Source: Bacillota bacterium
Lineage (GTDB): Bacteria; Bacillota; Clostridia; Oscillospirales; CAG-272
NCBI GenBank assembly: GCA_029219205.1
Contig: JAQXSY010000029.1
Coordinates: 1-41,146, forward strand
Length of the DNA: 41,146 nt
Direction of reading: 5' to 3'
In this document: positions 32,925-41,146 of the stretch, piece after piece
Numbering within the stretch: the first letter of the stretch is position 1
Layout of the letters: the number at the start of each line of letters is the position of its first letter
Position numbers and translations under genes: made by a program
The notes under the pieces: model-generated
Databases searched by the model: none
Seen by the model: only the letters and a program-made list of their open reading frames with translations
Told to the model about the DNA's origin: nothing

Positions 32925-33245
32925 ATGGCTGCTAATACTGAAGATACCCTCATGATTCATAAAAACGAAATCGTTTTCTTCGACGAGGCTGAAAAGCGTC
33001 ATTACAGACTTACGCTGGACAACCTCAAGAAAATCGTTTTTGACAATATGGAAGTCAAGAAGTTTTTCGGTCTCAAGAAATACACCATTGAAGTCATAAG
33101 GTTCTACGTAAAAGACGACGACATCCCGGAAGTTCTTGAAATACGCGAAGATATGGATCCGAACTTCAGACGCTTTCTCGGCGGTCTGAGATCGTTTGCA
33201 GAGGATAATAAAATAGAACTTGAAATCAACCGTATCGGAAACTGA
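32925..33245 (+). CDS. Small protein of unknown function
   Basis: The 106-residue protein starts at ATG 32925, with GGAGG at 32910-32914; a GTG at 32916 is too close to that site. It has no signal or membrane segment. The sequence alternates strands and a C-terminal helix (KNEIVFFDEAEKRHYRLTL, YTIEVIRFYVKDDDIPEVLEI, RRFLGGLRSFAEDNKIELEI), giving a pattern that could be a small PH-like fold, though I recognise no family. With a strong promoter and a terminator, it is a well-expressed single-gene unit. Confidence 0.85.
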   Translation: MAANTEDTLMIHKNEIVFFDEAEKRHYRLTLDNLKKIVFDNMEVKKFFGLKKYTIEVIRFYVKDDDIPEVLEIREDMDPNFRRFLGGLRSFAEDNKIELEINRIGN

Positions 33246-33257
33246 AACAGCAAAAAA

Positions 33258-33295
33258 AGAGAGGGAAACATTTTGAATGTTCCCCTCTCTTTTTT
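33258..33295. terminator. Bidirectional terminator between the small gene and argS
   Basis: AGAGAGGGAAACATT (33258-33272) pairs with AATGTTCCCCTCTCT (33276-33290) with one mismatch; T-run on the plus side and A-run upstream make it work on both strands. It separates convergent genes. Confidence 0.92.
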
Positions 33296-33302
33296 ATTGA
33301 TT

Positions 33303-34994
33303 TTACATTGACTCTACTGTGTCGATTCCGAGAATATTAAGACCGCTCTTTATTACCTGGGCGGTTTTTGCGGAAAGCCACATCCGCGCGTTTGTCACGT
33401 CTTTGTCCCCGCTCGTAAGAATGGGATTGTCAAAATACCATTTTGAATAGTGCTGCGCAAGAGAGTAAAGATAGTTTGCAATATTTGCAACGGGATATCC
33501 GTTTTCCGGAAGCTCCGCCAGCATCTGTTTGAATGAATAAATATCCTTGAGCAAACTCCAGTCTGCGTCCGACGTCAGCTTGTCCGCACGCGGCAATTCA
33601 TACGATTCTCCCGGGAACTGTTCGGCGTATTTACGGCAAAGCGACATGATGCGCGCATAGTTATACTGAAGATACAGGCTTGAATCTCCCTGCATATTCA
33701 GCACCATATCCCAGTCGAACAGAACGTTTTTACCGTAGCCGCACTTAAGCATCGCATATTTCATCGCTCCGTATCCGATCGCTTTGGCTTTTTCTTCGTC
33801 GCGAACGCCGCTTCTCGATTCCATCTGGTCTCCCGCACGCAAAACGACCTGTTCCATAACGTCAGACAGCATAACGACATTTCCCTGTCTGGTAGACATT
33901 TTACCCGTAGACAACAGAACGAATGAATAATTTATAATCTGCGCGCCCTTGTAGCCGAGGATATCCAGCGCCGCATTGACCTGTCTGCCGTACATAGTCT
34001 GATCCTCGCCCAGGACAACAATATTGACGTCGCGTCCTCTCTCCGACTTGTCTATGCTGTAACAGATGTCGCGGAGCGGGTACAAAGACGTTTTGTCGCC
34101 TCTTGTAACGGGAAGAATTTTCTGTTCAAAGCCGTAAGCCTCCAAATCGAGAACCTCGCGGCCGTTTTCGTCCTCGCTCAGCTTTCCGGTCCCGCGAAGC
34201 TTTTCGATAACTTCGTCGGTTCTTCCGGAAAGTATATACTGCGATTCATAATCAAAATAGTCGTATTTAATACCTATTTCGGCAAAAAGCGACTTCTGAC
34301 CTTCCATGCATATATCGACGATCCGACGGAACTGCTTTATCATATCGACGTCGCCGGACTCAAGCTTTGCGAGCTGTGCAAAAACCTCCGTTTCAATCTC
34401 CGGATGCTCCTTAAGCTCGTCGTTTATACGGACGTACTCGGTAAGCAGCATATCAAACGTAATATCGGCGCGATCCTTTAGCGCGTAAACAAGCATCGAG
34501 ATCTGCTTGCCGATATCGTTGACAAAATAATGCACCTCTGTGTCGTAGCCGAGAAAACGCAGAAGGCGTGCGACCGAATCTCCGATAAACGCGTTGCGGG
34601 CGCGTCCGAGATGCGGAGACGCATTGGGATTTATGCTTGTATGCTCAATCAGCGCTTTTTTGCCGGAAAACGCGCCTGCGCCCCATACTTCGGCGGCGTT
34701 TATATCGTCCGTAAGACGCTGTGCAAACGCCTCGCGGTCAACGAAGAAATTAAGATATCCGCCGACGGTTTCGGTATGGTCGATAAAATCTGCGTTCACT
34801 TTTTCGGCAAGCAGATTTGCAATGAGCGGCGGCGCCTTGCGTAGCTGTTTTGCAAACGCAAAGCACGGAAGAGCAAAATCGCCGTGCGACGAATCCGAGG
34901 GAACGGCGACTGCAGCGTCGAGCAATTCGGGAGTTAGTCCGGGAATCTCATCCGCAATAAGCGGATACAGCATGGTCGAAAATATTTTTTTCAT
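33303..34994 (-). CDS. argS: Arginine--tRNA ligase
   Basis: The 563-residue protein is an ArgRS. The class I signature is a variant, SINPNASPHLGRARNAFIGD, where HxGH reads HLGR. The second signature is KMSTRQGN (LLSTGKMSTRQGNVVML), which fits known ArgRS variation. The N-terminal Add1-like domain (DSSHGDFALPCFAFAKQLR) and the C-terminal anticodon-binding domain (ANYLYSLAQHYSKWYFDNP) are present. HYFVNDIGKQISMLVYAL after the first signature is also typical. It is transcribed alone from a consensus promoter, divergently from iscS. Confidence 0.95.
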   Translation of the reverse strand: MKKIFSTMLYPLIADEIPGLTPELLDAAVAVPSDSSHGDFALPCFAFAKQLRKAPPLIANLLAEKVNADFIDHTETVGGYLNFFVDREAFAQRLTDDINAAEVWGAGAFSGKKALIEHTSINPNASPHLGRARNAFIGDSVARLLRFLGYDTEVHYFVNDIGKQISMLVYALKDRADITFDMLLTEYVRINDELKEHPEIETEVFAQLAKLESGDVDMIKQFRRIVDICMEGQKSLFAEIGIKYDYFDYESQYILSGRTDEVIEKLRGTGKLSEDENGREVLDLEAYGFEQKILPVTRGDKTSLYPLRDICYSIDKSERGRDVNIVVLGEDQTMYGRQVNAALDILGYKGAQIINYSFVLLSTGKMSTRQGNVVMLSDVMEQVVLRAGDQMESRSGVRDEEKAKAIGYGAMKYAMLKCGYGKNVLFDWDMVLNMQGDSSLYLQYNYARIMSLCRKYAEQFPGESYELPRADKLTSDADWSLLKDIYSFKQMLAELPENGYPVANIANYLYSLAQHYSKWYFDNPILTSGDKDVTNARMWLSAKTAQVIKSGLNILGIDTVESM

Positions 34995-35030
34995 CTTTAT
35001 CTATCCTGTATCGGTAATATTTAATACTTC

Positions 35031-35059
35031 ATTATATAATATCTCCCCGTGTTTGTCAA
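35031..35059 (-). promoter_or_regulatory. Consensus sigma-A promoter for argS
   Basis: On the minus strand TTGACA (35059-35054), 17 bases, then TATAAT (35036-35031): perfect in both boxes, about 36 bases before the argS start. Confidence 0.93.
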
Positions 35060-35160
35060 GTCCCGAATCCTATTGCACCGTTTTTTGTACACTTTCGGCG
35101 ACGGATTATAAAAATACAAATGCTTGTAACAATAAATTTACAAATTATTTTGCAAACGCA

Positions 35161-35189
35161 TTGAAAAAAACACTAAAATGGTATACAAT
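35161..35189 (+). promoter_or_regulatory. Sigma-A promoter for iscS-iscU-mnmA
   Basis: TTGAAA (35161-35166), 17 bases, then TACAAT (35184-35189), about 40 bases before the iscS start. No Rrf2-type regulator gene is in the window. Confidence 0.8.
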
Positions 35190-35230
35190 ATCAAAGTGTA
35201 AAGATAATGCAAAAAGAAGGTCTGAAAAAT

Positions 35231-36409
35231 ATGGAAAAAAGATTTGTATATGCCGACAACGCAGCGACCACGCAGGTGTCGAAGTCGGTTTTTGACGCGA
35301 TGGCTCCGGCATTCGGAGAACTTTACGGAAATCCGTCGTCGCTTTACAAATTAGGCCGTGACGCGTCTGACGCAGTTGCAGAAGCAAGAGCGAAGATCGC
35401 CGGGCTGCTCGGAGCAAAGGAAAACGAAATATATTTCACGGCATCCGGCTCTGAAGCCGACAACTGGGCGATAAAGGGCACGGCATACGCAAAAAAGAAA
35501 AAGGGAATGCACCTTATAACCACAAAAATCGAGCATCACGCGGTGCTTCATACAATGAAAGCGCTCGAAAAAGAAGGCTTTGAGGTCACGTACCTTCCGG
35601 TAGACAGCGACGGAATTGTCAGTCCTGACGTGCTTGAAAAGGCGATTCGCCCGGACACAACCCTCGTTGCGATAATGTTCGCAAACAATGAGATTGGTAC
35701 CATCGAACCCATAAAAGAGCTTTGCGACGTTGCACATTCACACGGAGTGCTGTTCTTCACCGATGCGGTGCAGGCTGTGGGAGCTATTCCGGTAAACGTC
35801 CGGGAGCTTGGAGTCGATATGCTGAGCCTTTCCGGTCATAAAATTCACGCGCCTAAAGGAATCGGAGCACTTTATATCAAAAGCAGCGTCAGAATCAACA
35901 ATCTGATTGAAGGCGGAGGTCAAGAGAGAGGACGCCGCGGAGGCACGGAAAATGTTCCTTATATAATCGGACTTGCAAAAGCGCTCGAGGACGCCGTAGC
36001 CGCGCTTCCCGATATGGAAAGAGTTAAAAAAATGCGCGACAGACTGATCAGAGAGATCTCAAAAATACCTTACTCACGTATAAACGGAAGCCTTACAAGC
36101 CGGCTTCCGGGAAATGTGAACGCCGCCTTTGAATGCATTGAGGGAGAAAGTATGCTTCTGCTTATGGATATGAACGGCATATGCTGTTCAACCGGCTCTG
36201 CCTGCTCGTCTGCGTCGCTTGAACCGTCGCATGTTCTGCTTGCGATCGGCGTTCCCACGGAAAACGCTCACGGCTCCCTGCGTCTTTCAATTTCTCACGA
36301 GACAACGGATGAGGATATAGATTATATTATTGAAAAGCTTCCGCCTATAGTTGAACGGCTTCGCAATATGAGTCCGCTTTGGGAAGAAAAAATGGCAAAA
36401 CTCAGATAA
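35231..36409 (+). CDS. iscS: Cysteine desulfurase (IscS/NifS type)
   Basis: This PLP enzyme takes sulfur from cysteine as a persulfide. ATG 35231 is chosen because AGAAGG (35215-35220) precedes it; an in-frame ATG at 35207 lies before that site. The 392-residue protein has the YADNAATTQ start, the [13 protein letters not shown] block, the PLP lysine in [34 protein letters not shown], and the active cysteine loop [19 protein letters not shown]. Its neighbours iscU and mnmA receive the sulfur for Fe-S clusters and tRNA thiolation. Confidence 0.96.
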   Translation: MEKRFVYADNAATTQVSKSVFDAMAPAFGELYGNPSSLYKLGRDASDAVAEARAKIAGLLGAKENEIYFTASGSEADNWAIKGTAYAKKKKGMHLITTKIEHHAVLHTMKALEKEGFEVTYLPVDSDGIVSPDVLEKAIRPDTTLVAIMFANNEIGTIEPIKELCDVAHSHGVLFFTDAVQAVGAIPVNVRELGVDMLSLSGHKIHAPKGIGALYIKSSVRINNLIEGGGQERGRRGGTENVPYIIGLAKALEDAVAALPDMERVKKMRDRLIREISKIPYSRINGSLTSRLPGNVNAAFECIEGESMLLLMDMNGICCSTGSACSSASLEPSHVLLAIGVPTENAHGSLRLSISHETTDEDIDYIIEKLPPIVERLRNMSPLWEEKMAKLR

Positions 36410-36417
36410 CTCTTATA

Positions 36418-36450
36418 AAAATTCAAGTTAAAAAAGGAAAATTCAAGTTA
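36418..36450 (+). repeat. 13-bp direct repeat around the iscU ribosome-binding site
   Basis: AAAATTCAAGTTA occurs at 36418-36430 and 36438-36450, 20 bases apart, i.e. two helical turns. The second copy ends on the A of the iscU ATG, and AAAAAGGAAA lies between. Possible roles are a regulator site or a simple small duplication. Confidence 0.75.
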
Positions 36451-36932
36451 TGAAATACAGCGCAAAAGTAATGGATCATTTTGCAAATCCCCGCAACGTG
36501 GGAGAGATCGAAAATGCAGACGGAGTCGGTGAAGTCGGAAACGCCGTTTGCGGCGACATAATGAAAATGTATCTTAAGATAGACAACGGAATCATAACCG
36601 ACGTCAAATTCAAGACCTTCGGATGCGGTGCGGCAATAGCCACATCGTCAATGGCAACCGAGCTTATCAAAGGAAAGACAATCGAAGAAGCCGTACAGCT
36701 GACAAACAAAGCCGTCATTGAAGCGCTTGACGGGCTGCCTCCCGTTAAGGTACACTGCTCTGTTCTTGCAGAAGAAGCGGTTAAAGCGGCTCTCGGAGAC
36801 TATTACCGCAGGCAGGGCATTGAAAACGAGCTGACACAATACTGCAGCTCAATGTGTTCCGAGTGCTGCCATGCCGACGCCCATGAACACGCTCACACAG
36901 ACGGTGAGGAAACCGAGGAAGACGAACAGTAA
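36450..36932 (+). CDS. iscU: Fe-S cluster scaffold protein IscU/NifU type with Cys/His-rich tail
   Basis: The N-terminal 125 residues are an IscU-type scaffold: cluster ligands Cys34 with Asp36 (GNAVCGDIMKMY), Cys59 (FGCGAAIATSS) and Cys103 (VHCSVLAEEAVKAA). After the usual end, about 35 extra residues hold Cys132, 136, 139 and 140 and His141, 145, 147 and 149, then an acidic end (EETEEDEQ). This tail could bind metal, but its role is unknown. It sits 40 bases after iscS and 5 bases before mnmA. Confidence 0.94.
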   Translation: MKYSAKVMDHFANPRNVGEIENADGVGEVGNAVCGDIMKMYLKIDNGIITDVKFKTFGCGAAIATSSMATELIKGKTIEEAVQLTNKAVIEALDGLPPVKVHCSVLAEEAVKAALGDYYRRQGIENELTQYCSSMCSECCHADAHEHAHTDGEETEEDEQ

Positions 36933-36937
36933 CGCAA

Positions 36938-37963
36938 ATGAACGTTCTTATCGGATTAAGCGGCGGACTTGACAGCACCTATGCGGCATACAGGCTGAAA
37001 AATGAAGGACACAGCGTAACCGGAGCGTCGGTTGTCATGCATGATTACACCGATACGGGAGCTGCGGAAAAAGCGGCGCAGGAGGTCGGAATTCCGTTTG
37101 TCAAAATCGATATGCGCGGTACGTTCGAAAAAGAAGTAATTGACCCGTTCTGCCGCGCGTATATAAACGCATATACGCCGAATCCGTGTGTTATGTGTAA
37201 TCCGGCAGTTAAATTCGCCGCACTATACGATTACGCGCAGAAGCATAATTTTGACAGGATCGCCACCGGACATTACGCAAGAATCGGCTGCGAGAACGGA
37301 CGATTTTTCATCAGCACAGCCGATGACGACAGCCGCGACCAGAGTTATGTGCTTTGGGGGCTTTCTCAGGAGCAGCTCTCCATGCTTTTTTTCCCGCTTT
37401 CAAGCATGAAAAAGACCGACATACGCGCCGACGCCGAACGTCTGGGACTGAGCGCCGCCGAGGCAAAGGAAAGCCGCGAAATATGTTTCATACCTTCAAA
37501 CAATTATGCGGAATACATCGAAAAACGTATGAATACCTCGTTTCCGCCGGGCGATTTTATTGACGACAGCGGGAAAAAAGTCGGCGAACACAAAGGGATC
37601 ATTCATTATACGATAGGCCAGCGCAAAGGATTGGGGCTTGCCATGAACGGTCACGTTTTTGTGACGGATATTGACCCTGTTTCAAATACGGTCACAGTTT
37701 CCCGCGCCGGCAATGAGTATTCTGACAGAGCAATGCTCTGCGGACTGCGTTTTCAGAAGCTCGCTCCGGCAAACGAGACGTACCGCGCCGAAGTAAAGAT
37801 ACGATACGCCGCGCGCCCGGTGCCGGCTGAGGTCACGATACAAAATGACAGCGCCGAAGTTTTGTTTACCGAACCCGTTCGCGCCGTAACTCCCGGGCAA
37901 AGCGCCGTTTTCTACGACGGCGGCGATTTGCTCTTCGGCGGAATTATAACTAAAAACAAATAA
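36938..37963 (+). CDS. mnmA: tRNA 2-thiouridylase MnmA
   Basis: MnmA thiolates U34 in tRNAs for Lys, Glu and Gln. The PP-loop reads SGGLDSTYAAY, a conservative change from the common SGGVDS. The catalytic cysteines are in NPCVMCNPAVKF and ESREICFIPSNNY; IATGHYARI and IGQRKGLGLAMN are conserved. The 341-residue protein is slightly shorter than usual. Placed with iscS, it likely receives sulfur directly from that enzyme. Confidence 0.96.
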   Translation: MNVLIGLSGGLDSTYAAYRLKNEGHSVTGASVVMHDYTDTGAAEKAAQEVGIPFVKIDMRGTFEKEVIDPFCRAYINAYTPNPCVMCNPAVKFAALYDYAQKHNFDRIATGHYARIGCENGRFFISTADDDSRDQSYVLWGLSQEQLSMLFFPLSSMKKTDIRADAERLGLSAAEAKESREICFIPSNNYAEYIEKRMNTSFPPGDFIDDSGKKVGEHKGIIHYTIGQRKGLGLAMNGHVFVTDIDPVSNTVTVSRAGNEYSDRAMLCGLRFQKLAPANETYRAEVKIRYAARPVPAEVTIQNDSAEVLFTEPVRAVTPGQSAVFYDGGDLLFGGIITKNK

Positions 37964-38010
37964 AAATCGCCGGCACGCAGCATATTTTGCTGACTGTGCC
38001 GGCGATTTTT
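37962..38010. terminator. Bidirectional terminator between mnmA and the beta-helix gene
   Basis: AAAAATCGCCGGCAC (37962-37976) pairs perfectly with GTGCCGGCGATTTTT (37996-38010). The stem touches the mnmA stop codon, and A/T flanks allow use by both convergent units. Confidence 0.93.
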
Positions 38011-38011
38011 C

Positions 38012-40111
38012 TTATTCTGTTTTGTATCTGCCGATTTCATTAACCGGTATCGTTTCAAATTTAAACGGAATATCGATATCGTCTCTTATCTCGAAGGTGC
38101 CTTCTTTAAAAAGATCCTCCGGACGCTCATACTGATCAAGATTATTTTCAATAGTTGAATAATTGGGAATGGAATCCGACATGGGCATTTTTCCTCTGTT
38201 GGCGCCCATAAAAATGTTATTGCATATGATCGAACGTGCCGGGTTTGCCGGGAATCTTTCCGATTCGCACTCGGATTCGTCAAAAGTTGTATCAAAAGAT
38301 TTCGGATATCTTTCTTTCCACAGCTCACTTCTGAATGGGAATCTGCACATCTCATCGATCCAAGGCTGAATGCCCGCCTTACCCTTTTTATGGTATATAT
38401 CTCTGATGCGATCGTCATAGAAAACCGTATATTTGCAGTCTATAACAACATTATTTTCAATCGTTACATCTCTTCCGCCACCGATCAGAAAACCGTTTCC
38501 GGCTGCATTAATAATAATGTTTCCGTACGCAGTCTGACCGGACATGCCGTCGTCAAAATAGACTCCGGTTGCCGCAAAATCCTTTGAGATGCCTTCTTTC
38601 CCGATATTTTCAAATTTATTAAATTTAATCAGGTTTCCGTAGCAGGACCAACTGCCTCCGACATAGAGCGCGCCGGCATCGGCAGATTCGTAAACTGCAT
38701 CATGGACATAGTTGTATGCAACAAGTATGTCGTTTCCGTAATATGCAATTGCGGCGTGAGGACAGTCATAAATTTCGTTGTGAATTATTTTTGCGCCGAC
38801 TCCGCCGACCCATGCACCGTAATTATAGGTGCGGAATACATCTGCAAAATTGTGAATATTACAGTTTTCGATAGCGTTGCCGCACGGCGTCAAATTTTCA
38901 TAATCTCCCCTTGGACCATGCGTCAAACGAATTCCTCCTCTACCGACATAAGCAACCTCGCAGCCGTATGTACTGTTATACATGCCGTCGATTTCGATTC
39001 CGACTCCTTCAACGTTTCTGACAATACAGTTTCTTATATTTACATTATTTCCGCTGAGCTTTATGCCGTTTTCGCACACGCCCATAAGCGTTAAGCCTTC
39101 AAATACCGCATTTGATATCTCGCCGCTGATAAGCGAACCCTGAAATACAGATATTGAAACGCTGAAATCCGAAATGTTTTCGGGAACATAAACATAAAGA
39201 AGCATGTTTTCACGGTCGATATAGTACTCGCCTTCGCAGTCAAGCTCTTCAAGCACATTGAAAATGTAGAAATCTCTGTCGCTCTTTATTCCGTATGAGG
39301 ATGCGTGAGCAAGTTTTATCGTATTCTTTTCTGTGTCAACAGCCGCAATGGGGTTACTGTCCTCTGCCCAGTCGAAATTAAAATATCCGAATGCCCAAAC
39401 GTCCTTTACGGTCTTCCAAGACTTAATTTTGTCCGCCAAAGAAGATGTGATTGAGAATGTAGGTCCCTTTGGTCTGGGACTTTCCTCTCTGGTTTCTCCC
39501 GGATCCTCAATCGAACCTGTTTTAAGATATCCGGTATTCGGATATCTTGCAAGATTCAATCTGCTTCCGTTCAAATAAACGCCGCGATTCTTTCCGACGG
39601 TTCCGTCGTTATACTTTGACGCCAGCGATGCTACGCCTATTGCATATACCTCGCCTATCATTTCGCGAGTCAGTCCCTGTTTTAAAAGGTCACAAACAAA
39701 AATCCGATCCCTTGCATCCGGGTTCAGCCTTTCAAGAGTCTCTCTGTCGGGCTTCTTGAAATCCGCTCCTTTAATGATCTTTCCGCCGTTTAAAATGACT
39801 TCTCCGTCGCCAACCGCCTTATATGTCACAGGATACTCTTTTGTTCCGCTGTCCTTGTCCGTAAACACAATACCGGACATATTGTATTCACCGCCGTGCA
39901 GATAAACAGTAAGAGGTTTTGTAAGCCCCTTTTCGATCACCGCTCCGGCAGCCTCAACCGCTTTTTCAAGCGTTTTAAAGGGCTGCTCAGCCGTCCCCTC
40001 ATTTTTGTCGGAGCCGTTCGGAGATACGAAGAACTTCACTTCCTCATAAACCGGTCCAAAAGCATTTTCCGAAGCCAACTTCGCCGATGTCTGTTCTGTA
40101 ATCATAAACAT
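38012..40111 (-). CDS. Right-handed parallel beta-helix protein, glycosidase-like
   Basis: The 699-residue protein has no signal peptide. It starts with a DUF1565-like block (FFVSPNGSDKNEGTAEQPF and KTLEKAVEAAG), followed by TVYLHGGEYNMSG and RGVYLNGSRLNLARYPNTGY, then a long beta-helix of Asn/Ile-rich coils (VNIRNCIVRNVEGVGIEIDG, GNAIENCNIHNFADV). This layout resembles beta-helix glycoside hydrolases such as families GH120 and GH141 (the latter includes fucosidases), which fits the neighbouring GH29 gene, but the family is not proven. AAGG precedes the ATG. The next ATG two codons in is an alternative. Confidence 0.8.
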   Translation of the reverse strand: MFMITEQTSAKLASENAFGPVYEEVKFFVSPNGSDKNEGTAEQPFKTLEKAVEAAGAVIEKGLTKPLTVYLHGGEYNMSGIVFTDKDSGTKEYPVTYKAVGDGEVILNGGKIIKGADFKKPDRETLERLNPDARDRIFVCDLLKQGLTREMIGEVYAIGVASLASKYNDGTVGKNRGVYLNGSRLNLARYPNTGYLKTGSIEDPGETREESPRPKGPTFSITSSLADKIKSWKTVKDVWAFGYFNFDWAEDSNPIAAVDTEKNTIKLAHASSYGIKSDRDFYIFNVLEELDCEGEYYIDRENMLLYVYVPENISDFSVSISVFQGSLISGEISNAVFEGLTLMGVCENGIKLSGNNVNIRNCIVRNVEGVGIEIDGMYNSTYGCEVAYVGRGGIRLTHGPRGDYENLTPCGNAIENCNIHNFADVFRTYNYGAWVGGVGAKIIHNEIYDCPHAAIAYYGNDILVAYNYVHDAVYESADAGALYVGGSWSCYGNLIKFNKFENIGKEGISKDFAATGVYFDDGMSGQTAYGNIIINAAGNGFLIGGGRDVTIENNVVIDCKYTVFYDDRIRDIYHKKGKAGIQPWIDEMCRFPFRSELWKERYPKSFDTTFDESECESERFPANPARSIICNNIFMGANRGKMPMSDSIPNYSTIENNLDQYERPEDLFKEGTFEIRDDIDIPFKFETIPVNEIGRYKTE

Positions 40112-40237
40112 TACCGCCTTTTATTAACAATATAAACTGATTTTCGTATTTTTCCGAATTTTATTATAAAATTTGAAGAAAGCACTTTTTCGACATAAAT
40201 GGTTTAAAAATCCCGCCGAACGTCATGTTTTCCGAAG

Positions 40238-40267
40238 AAAACGGGTTGCCCGCTGTCAACCCGTTTT
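40238..40267. terminator. Hairpin between the fucosidase and the beta-helix gene
   Basis: AAAACGGGTTG (40238-40248) pairs with CAACCCGTTTT (40257-40267). It lies just past the fucosidase stop on the minus strand, where it could end that transcript. A T-rich stretch follows on the plus strand as well. The region 40112-40237 otherwise holds a TATAAT box on the minus strand (near the beta-helix gene) without a good -35 box. Confidence 0.7.
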
Positions 40268-40279
40268 ATATTTTTACAG

Positions 40280-41146
40280 TCAGAAAATTTTCCCGTTATA
40301 TATTTGAGGCGAACGCGCAGCCCAGATATATTCCGGCTCTTCGTCGAAAACAAATTTGAAAACGGTTACTCCCAGGGGATCGGGCGATTTAACGGGAAGA
40401 TCATGCAGCACGGTTCTGAAATCGCCGTTTTCGAACTCAACCTTTGTACCGTCGAGAAGCTCTACCGATTTCGGACCCTTTTTAAATCCTCCGAATCCCA
40501 TTTCGCCGTCTTTTGGCCAAATCCAGTTCCAGAAGTACACGGTTTTGCCATCGATGCCGATCGTCTGAGAGCACAGGCCGGATGAATCTCGTCCGATATT
40601 TGCCTGATTGCCCTTTGTCAGATAAAAAGCCTCTCCGTTTCTTTCGAGCCACTTTCCGACTTCGTTCAAAGGCTTAACTGCGTCGGCAGGAACCGAACCG
40701 TCTGCCTTCGGACCAATATTAAGCAACAGATTTCCTCCTCCGTGCGCCACTGTACGAAGCATACGAAGAATGCGGTGCGCATTGTAGGCATACGGCTGCG
40801 CCTCTTCCTCGTCAACATAACCCCACGAAATATCGTTGAAGGTCATGCAGGATTCCCAGTAACGTCCTCCGCCGTTCAGATGCCCCTCGGGCGTTCCGAG
40901 ATCCTCTGCCAAACGGCTTCTGTCGTTTATTACGATATGCGGCTGAAGCTCGCGGAGACGCTGGTTGCGCGCCAGGGAATCCCAGCCTTCCCAGCCTTCC
41001 ATCGGACACGGTACGTCGTACCAAAGCATATCTATCTTACCGTATTCAGTCAGAAGCTCGGTATTGAGCGCTTCGATATAGTCGAGAAAACGGCGGCGCG
41101 CCGCTTCATCATAAGCACAGGAGGCTCCGTCGGGATGATGCCAGTC
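40280..41146 (-). CDS. Alpha-L-fucosidase, GH29 family (5' part beyond the window)
   Basis: The frame is open from the window edge (41146) and reads DWHHPDG, then YIEALNTELLTEYGKIDMLW. The GH29 nucleophile region is GKIDMLWYDVPCP. RELQPHIVINDRSRL, WESCMTFNDISWGY and VAHGGGNLLLNIGPKADGS are family-typical. The C-terminal part is a beta-sandwich-like domain. GH29 enzymes release fucose from glycans. About 289 residues are seen; the N-terminus is missing, so secretion cannot be judged. The enzyme is upstream-oriented with respect to the beta-helix gene, and the pair suggests fucosylated glycan use. Confidence 0.93.
   Translation of the reverse strand, partial: DWHHPDGASCAYDEAARRRFLDYIEALNTELLTEYGKIDMLWYDVPCPMEGWEGWDSLARNQRLRELQPHIVINDRSRLAEDLGTPEGHLNGGGRYWESCMTFNDISWGYVDEEEAQPYAYNAHRILRMLRTVAHGGGNLLLNIGPKADGSVPADAVKPLNEVGKWLERNGEAFYLTKGNQANIGRDSSGLCSQTIGIDGKTVYFWNWIWPKDGEMGFGGFKKGPKSVELLDGTKVEFENGDFRTVLHDLPVKSPDPLGVTVFKFVFDEEPEYIWAARSPQIYNGKIF

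Overview
The window looks like chromosomal DNA of an anaerobic Gram-positive bacterium of the class Clostridia (Bacillota), probably an uncultured gut or host-associated lineage. The evidence is the division-cluster order (sepF, yggT, divIVA, ileS, lspA, rluD), the large SRP RNA next to dnaX-ybaB-recR, a T-box before valS, a lysine riboswitch before dapA, AGGAGG-type ribosome-binding sites, and many exact sigma-A promoters with 17-bp spacers. No phage, insertion sequence, CRISPR array or tRNA gene was found. No species is claimed.

Layout. 1-7592 (minus strand): hlyD-like, yggS, sepF, yggT, divIVA, ileS, lspA and the start of rluD. This is the ylm/divIVA cell-division cluster without ylmH. 7714-9680 (minus): queA and miaA, both tRNA modification. 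9699-11714 (plus): a lysine riboswitch with terminator and antiterminator, then dapA and dapB (lysine and diaminopimelate synthesis). 11719-12287 (plus): a greA-family factor. 12388-15996 (minus): SRP RNA, dnaX, ybaB, recR and a HAD hydrolase.

16168-25788 (plus) is the most unusual part. It looks like one transcription unit of eight genes with one strong promoter and one terminator: a membrane-anchored cell-wall-binding-repeat protein ending in a transglutaminase-like domain, a second transglutaminase-like lipoprotein, a DUF1294 membrane protein, an MBOAT O-acyltransferase, a DHHW/AlgX-like SGNH protein, a small lipoprotein, an SH3 plus VanX-type D,D-dipeptidase lipoprotein, and a membrane protein with a helical-repeat region and an RCC1-type propeller. 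Nearly all are predicted to act outside the membrane, so I propose an envelope-modification or surface-glycan acetylation system. The combination is inference from the sequence.

25788-30636 (minus): valS under a T-box, followed by a DUF4349 lipoprotein and a YmdB phosphodiesterase. 30645-31713 (minus): asnA. 31819-33245 (plus): galM and a small unknown protein. 33303-35059 (minus): argS. 35161-37963 (plus): iscS, iscU, mnmA (Fe-S assembly and tRNA thiolation). 38012-41146 (minus): a beta-helix glycosidase-like protein and a truncated GH29 alpha-L-fucosidase, suggesting use of fucosylated glycans.

All gaps over 300 bases are explained: 9681-10023 by the lysine riboswitch, 15653-16247 by SRP RNA and two promoters, and 30269-30644 by the valS T-box.
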